Assembly: GCA_944389025.1 (NCBI GenBank)
Contig: CALXKU010000005.1
Span: forward strand, 62,001 to 126,000
DNA from: an uncultured Spirochaetaceae bacterium
GTDB lineage: Bacteria; Spirochaetota; Spirochaetia; Sphaerochaetales; Sphaerochaetaceae
Direction: 5' to 3'
DNA length: 64,000 nt
Shown here: in pieces, positions 61,704-64,000 of the stretch
How positions within the stretch are numbered: position 1 is the first letter of the stretch
Layout: each line of letters opens with the position of its first letter
Notes under the pieces: generated by a model
Seen by the model: the letters and a program-made list of their open reading frames with translations, nothing else
What the model was told of the DNA's origin: nothing
The model's database searches: none
Program-made: the position numbers and the translations under genes

Positions 61704-62228
61704 TCATCTAACCCATTTTTTATAAGAGTCGATTATTTCAAGTCCTATAAGATTTTTTTGATAAAGCAATCCTAAAAAATCATCCTCGCCCATCTTTGAG
61801 ATGTCTATATCATCAAGGGGCTCGCCTTTTGCCCATGATCTAACATACTCGCGCAATTCATCCATTTCTTGCCCGGCTGACGTGCTTATATAATAGAGGC
61901 TTTCGTTTTCCTCGTTAAAAGATCTTGCATATTCTGAAATTTCCTTGTTGTCACAATTTTCATAATCAAAAAACTGCGGGCCCATTTCTGTTTCTTTAAT
62001 AATCTGTTTAGAAACAGAAATATAACAGTATTCTTTTTTGTGTCCGTTTCTGACCAACTCGAACCATTCCCGCCATGCTTCATATATAGCATCGTCAAGG
62101 GTAGTTTCTGAAGGCGTGATATTATATGAAACATCCGCCGCCTTTTCATCAAAAACCTCAATAATAAATCTTTCTTTTAGGTTTTCCGCCGCCTTTTCAT
62201 CTATCTTTTCAATTTCTTTGTTCGTCAT
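61704..62228 (-). CDS. acidic accessory protein, 174 aa
   Basis: Starts MTNKEIEKIDEKAAENLKER at ATG 62228 with AGGAGAG upstream, just after the repeat at 62245. It is rich in D and E and contains the strand-helix-strand unit shared with the 124-residue neighbour. A C-terminal helical part (MDELREYVRSWAKGEPLDD) follows. No catalytic motif is visible. It lies next to ardA in the same orientation and may be another DNA-mimic-type or host-takeover protein. Confidence 0.6.
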   Translation of the reverse strand: MTNKEIEKIDEKAAENLKERFIIEVFDEKAADVSYNITPSETTLDDAIYEAWREWFELVRNGHKKEYCYISVSKQIIKETEMGPQFFDYENCDNKEISEYARSFNEENESLYYISTSAGQEMDELREYVRSWAKGEPLDDIDISKMGEDDFLGLLYQKNLIGLEIIDSYKKWVR

Positions 62229-62264
62229 TTTTTTCTCTCCTATCAAATACATTTTTAGCCCCTT

Positions 62265-62798
62265 TTAGTAGCAGTAAAAATAATATCCGTTGTATTCGCA
62301 AACATCCGTTAAAAGCAGATCACGCCCGTAAGCTTCATAGTCAAAATAGTTTGCGATATGTTCAGGAACGCCGGAAAGTAAACCCAGATTATCAACAAGA
62401 TCGCAAGCGAAATCATAGTTAGAAATAAAATAACCTATAAATCTTTCGTTAAATATATCTTCTATATCTTCAATGCTTGCCCCCTCGTCGATGTCGAAAG
62501 TCTCGGCGTATGCCTCCAGGGCGTCGGGATCAATGGAGGAACTGGAATAAAGTTTGCAGAAATTAAAAGCTTCCTCGCTGAATTCATTTTCACAATATAG
62601 GCTTTCTGGAAGATTTTCATAATCTTGAAACATCAATTCCGGATTGTGTTCATCCTTGTGAATTGCTTTGCATGCGTCTATAAAATCGTCGTAAGTTTCA
62701 TATTCTGACGGGGTAACCCATCCGCCGGCAATAGATCCGCTTGCATATTTTCCAAAAGTTCCAACATAAACCCTAATTTCTTTCCTTTCTGTATACAT
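62265..62798 (-). CDS. ardA: antirestriction protein ArdA
   Basis: A 177-residue acidic protein of the ArdA family, which mimics about 42 bp of bent B-DNA and blocks type I restriction-modification enzymes. Family segments are RVYVGTFGKYASGSIAGGWV at the start, FIDACKAIHKDEHNPELMFQDYENLP, and near the end VPEHIANYFDYEAYGRDLLLTDVCEYNGYYF. GGAGAAAAATAAC precedes the ATG. It protects an incoming phage, plasmid or conjugative element, so the right part of the window belongs to a mobile element. Confidence 0.92.
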   Translation of the reverse strand: MYTERKEIRVYVGTFGKYASGSIAGGWVTPSEYETYDDFIDACKAIHKDEHNPELMFQDYENLPESLYCENEFSEEAFNFCKLYSSSSIDPDALEAYAETFDIDEGASIEDIEDIFNERFIGYFISNYDFACDLVDNLGLLSGVPEHIANYFDYEAYGRDLLLTDVCEYNGYYFYCY

Positions 62799-62887
62799 GT
62801 TATTTTTCTCCGTTCGTTTGTGTTTTTTCTTTTTTTGGTGTATTCTTTAATTCCGTTTGTTTGTGTTTGTGCTTTAAAGGCTTTTGG

Positions 62888-63157
62888 TTAAACATCTGCC
62901 AATAAGGCACAAGCCTTTTTCAACAATTCCGCCCTTTTTGCGGCCCTTTCTTCATAATCAGGAATGTTTGAATAAAGCTTTTTCGCCTCAGATTCCAGGG
63001 CCTTTATTTTTTCGTTTGCTTCTCTGGAAATTTCTTTCCCAACGGGCCCGTACCCCGTTGAGATATAAACGCCGTTGACCTCGTACAGATCGAACCTCCA
63101 GCCGTAATCATTTGAATAATATGCAAAAGGTTCCAGATCTCGCAGAAGATTAAACAT
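62888..63157 (-). CDS. hypothetical protein, 89 aa
   Basis: Starts MFNLLRDLEPFAYYSNDYGW. An aromatic N-terminal strand region (WRFDLYEVNGVYISTGYGPVG) is followed by a helical charged C-terminus (ANEKIKALESEAKKLYSNI). It is not recognised. AGG-type ribosome sites are distant. The 88-base gap before ardA holds two similar TTCCGTTTGTTTGTG-type stretches at about 62809 and 62852 that may be regulatory. Confidence 0.55.
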   Translation of the reverse strand: MFNLLRDLEPFAYYSNDYGWRFDLYEVNGVYISTGYGPVGKEISREANEKIKALESEAKKLYSNIPDYEERAAKRAELLKKACALLADV

Positions 63158-63331
63158 TTTGCAATAACCTACCCTTACCGGGTCGAGTTTTTTAGCGTCC
63201 CTGAGTTTGATTTTAATTTTTCCATTTTATACCTCTCTAAATTCTTTATTTATAAGGTTTTATATTCCTTTTTCCTTACAATTATATTATACAGTATTAC
63301 TATACATTAAGCAAGTATATTTTTATTTTAT

Positions 63332-63360
63332 TTGACTTTTTTTATATAAGGAATTACTAT
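63332..63360 (+). promoter_or_regulatory. promoter of the ribbon-helix-helix gene
   Basis: TTGACT (63332-63337) and TACTAT (63355-63360) are spaced 17 bp; the ATG at 63369 is eight bases after the -10 box. The flanking region 63158-63368 is very AT-rich and holds no other clear gene. Confidence 0.45.
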
Positions 63361-63368
63361 ATAAAATC

Positions 63369-63569
63369 ATGAGAGAATCAACAAAAAGAGCAATTAATAA
63401 ATACAATAAAGCACATTCAAAAATTATCAGTCTAAAATATTACGATTCTGAATATTGGAAGATTGATAAATTGAAGAAGATCGCAGAGCTTAGGGGCGTT
63501 TCTTTCTCTCGTTTGTTCAAGGATGAAACGGAGAAGCTTCTAGACCTTCCAGAATATAAGGATCTATAG
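63369..63569 (+). CDS. small ribbon-helix-helix-like protein, 66 aa
   Basis: A basic N-terminus (MRESTKRAINKYNKAHSK) leads into a strand IISLKYYDSEYW and two helices (KIDKLKKIAELRG, then SFSRLFKDETEKLLDL), the pattern of Arc/CopG DNA-binding antitoxins and plasmid copy regulators. No toxin gene is adjacent. There is no Shine-Dalgarno sequence; a promoter abuts the ATG. It could autoregulate this AT-rich control region. Confidence 0.55.
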   Translation: MRESTKRAINKYNKAHSKIISLKYYDSEYWKIDKLKKIAELRGVSFSRLFKDETEKLLDLPEYKDL

Positions 63570-63780
63570 GGCCGTGCCCCATTGTGCCACCTTCCTGGAT
63601 GGCGTCCGGGATTCCAGGCCCTGCAAGCTGCTTTTCAGCCCGTAGGTACTTCCAGAGCCTCCATGCGATAATCAACGGGCCGCGGCCATCTTCCGCTCTC
63701 TTGCCCCATTTTGCGTTACGTATTAGAGTAAAACGTTATTATTGCTACAGAAATGTGGGCATGATGTTGCTATGATAACA

Positions 63781-63981
63781 TCAGTATAGGTAGTCATCTA
63801 CAATTATGATTGCATCCTGCGGCAATGAAGCATACTCCTCGTTTACAGCCTCGCCAGTCAGCGTAACAGCCAGTTCCGTATCTTTGATATACAGATCGAG
63901 GTCGACAGCTTTCTTGAGTCCTGCCAGTTCTTCCAGGGAGTTCAGCTCTATTGTGTATATGGGGCAATCATTGAAATCCAC
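63781..63981 (-). CDS. hypothetical protein, 66 aa
   Basis: Starts MDFNDCPIYTIELNSLEELA with AAGGTGG just before ATG 63981 and ends DAIIIVDDYLY. It is acidic with an ELNSLEELAGLKKAVDLDLY helix. No family was recognised. It is close to the right edge, so other members of its operon are unseen. The interval 63570-63780 has only a weak possible coding trace and no confident feature. Confidence 0.5.
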   Translation of the reverse strand: MDFNDCPIYTIELNSLEELAGLKKAVDLDLYIKDTELAVTLTGEAVNEEYASLPQDAIIIVDDYLY

Positions 63982-64000
63982 CTTTCCGGTCTTTGTTATT

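Larger units (their letters stand above)
59567..62269 (-). repeat. family of seven 25-bp interspersed repeats
   Basis: Copies, each exactly 25 bp, are at 59567-59591, 59784-59808, 60629-60653, 60707-60731, 61247-61271, 61678-61702 and 62245-62269. On the plus strand each has AAATACATT (once with G first), nine variable bases, and ATTTAGA or a one- or two-base variant. Six lie between genes, typically beginning at the stop codon of one minus-strand gene and ending 14-40 bases before the ATG of the next. The second lies inside an ORF and codes for LNGGENVF. They may be promoters or operators of this gene set, or footprints of cassette insertion. Confidence 0.8.

Noticed and set aside
59567-62269. 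Integron attC array
   Set aside because: Genes separated by repeats resemble cassettes, but the repeats lack the attC core RYYYAAC/GTTRRRY and imperfect palindromy, and no integron integrase is visible.
63570-63780. Minus-strand open frame around 63745 to 63540 (reads AKWGKRAEDGRGPLIIAWR)
   Set aside because: It looks partly protein-like, but it has no start codon or ribosome site and overlaps the ribbon-helix-helix gene antisense; perhaps a remnant, not supportable as a gene.

Overview
The window looks like a spirochaete chromosome carrying a prophage-like element. The strongest taxonomic clue is the minus-strand order ispE, spoVG, tRNA-Gln, rplY (Ctc/L25), pth, tilS, ftsH, which matches the spoVG-rplY-pth-tilS-ftsH order known from Borrelia and relatives. 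MglB/MglA/MglC sugar transport genes and lipobox proteins fit a Treponema/Sphaerochaeta-type organism; this placement is an inference, and there is no rRNA to confirm it.

Region 1 (about 1-32.6 kb) is ordinary chromosome: a ybaK fragment, yidD, udk, galM, lepA, ftsH, tilS, pth, rplY, tRNA-Gln(TTG), spoVG, ispE, a HAD phosphatase, cysK, an acyl-CoA synthetase, a mtaD-cupin-mtnA methylthioadenosine salvage cluster, the mgl galactose ABC transporter, and a tyrS-glyS-gltX aminoacyl-tRNA synthetase cluster. It ends with a tightly coupled operon that embeds a RloA/RloB (AbiL-like) defence pair between a PHP phosphoesterase and a membrane-anchored LuxR regulator, followed by a lipoprotein operon.

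Region 2 (about 32.75-59.5 kb) is a GC-richer, lambda-like siphophage prophage: GpA-type terminase genes on the minus strand, then, divergently, a long plus-strand late block (gpW, portal, S49 protease, gpD, capsid E, connectors, tail tube, frameshifted G/GT chaperones, tape measure, tail tip, fibre proteins). The block ends in a complete diversity-generating retroelement (DGR): a target tail protein with a C-terminal variable repeat, an Avd-like protein, a template repeat and a reverse transcriptase. Template and variable repeats differ at 16 of 29 template adenines and at none of 93 other positions. A second promoter drives membrane and spanin-like lysis genes. The two phage promoters share a repeated CTCCGTTTCAATCC-type site.

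Region 3 (about 59.5-64 kb) is an AT-richer accessory stretch of mostly minus-strand single genes, including an ArdA antirestriction gene and two weakly similar acidic proteins, punctuated by seven copies of a 25-bp repeat. No integrase, endolysin, replication gene or phage repressor is visible, so the mobile element probably continues past the right edge.

A window-wide pattern is that many first genes of transcription units have a -10 hexamer ending only 6-9 nt before the start codon and no Shine-Dalgarno sequence, which predicts leaderless mRNAs.
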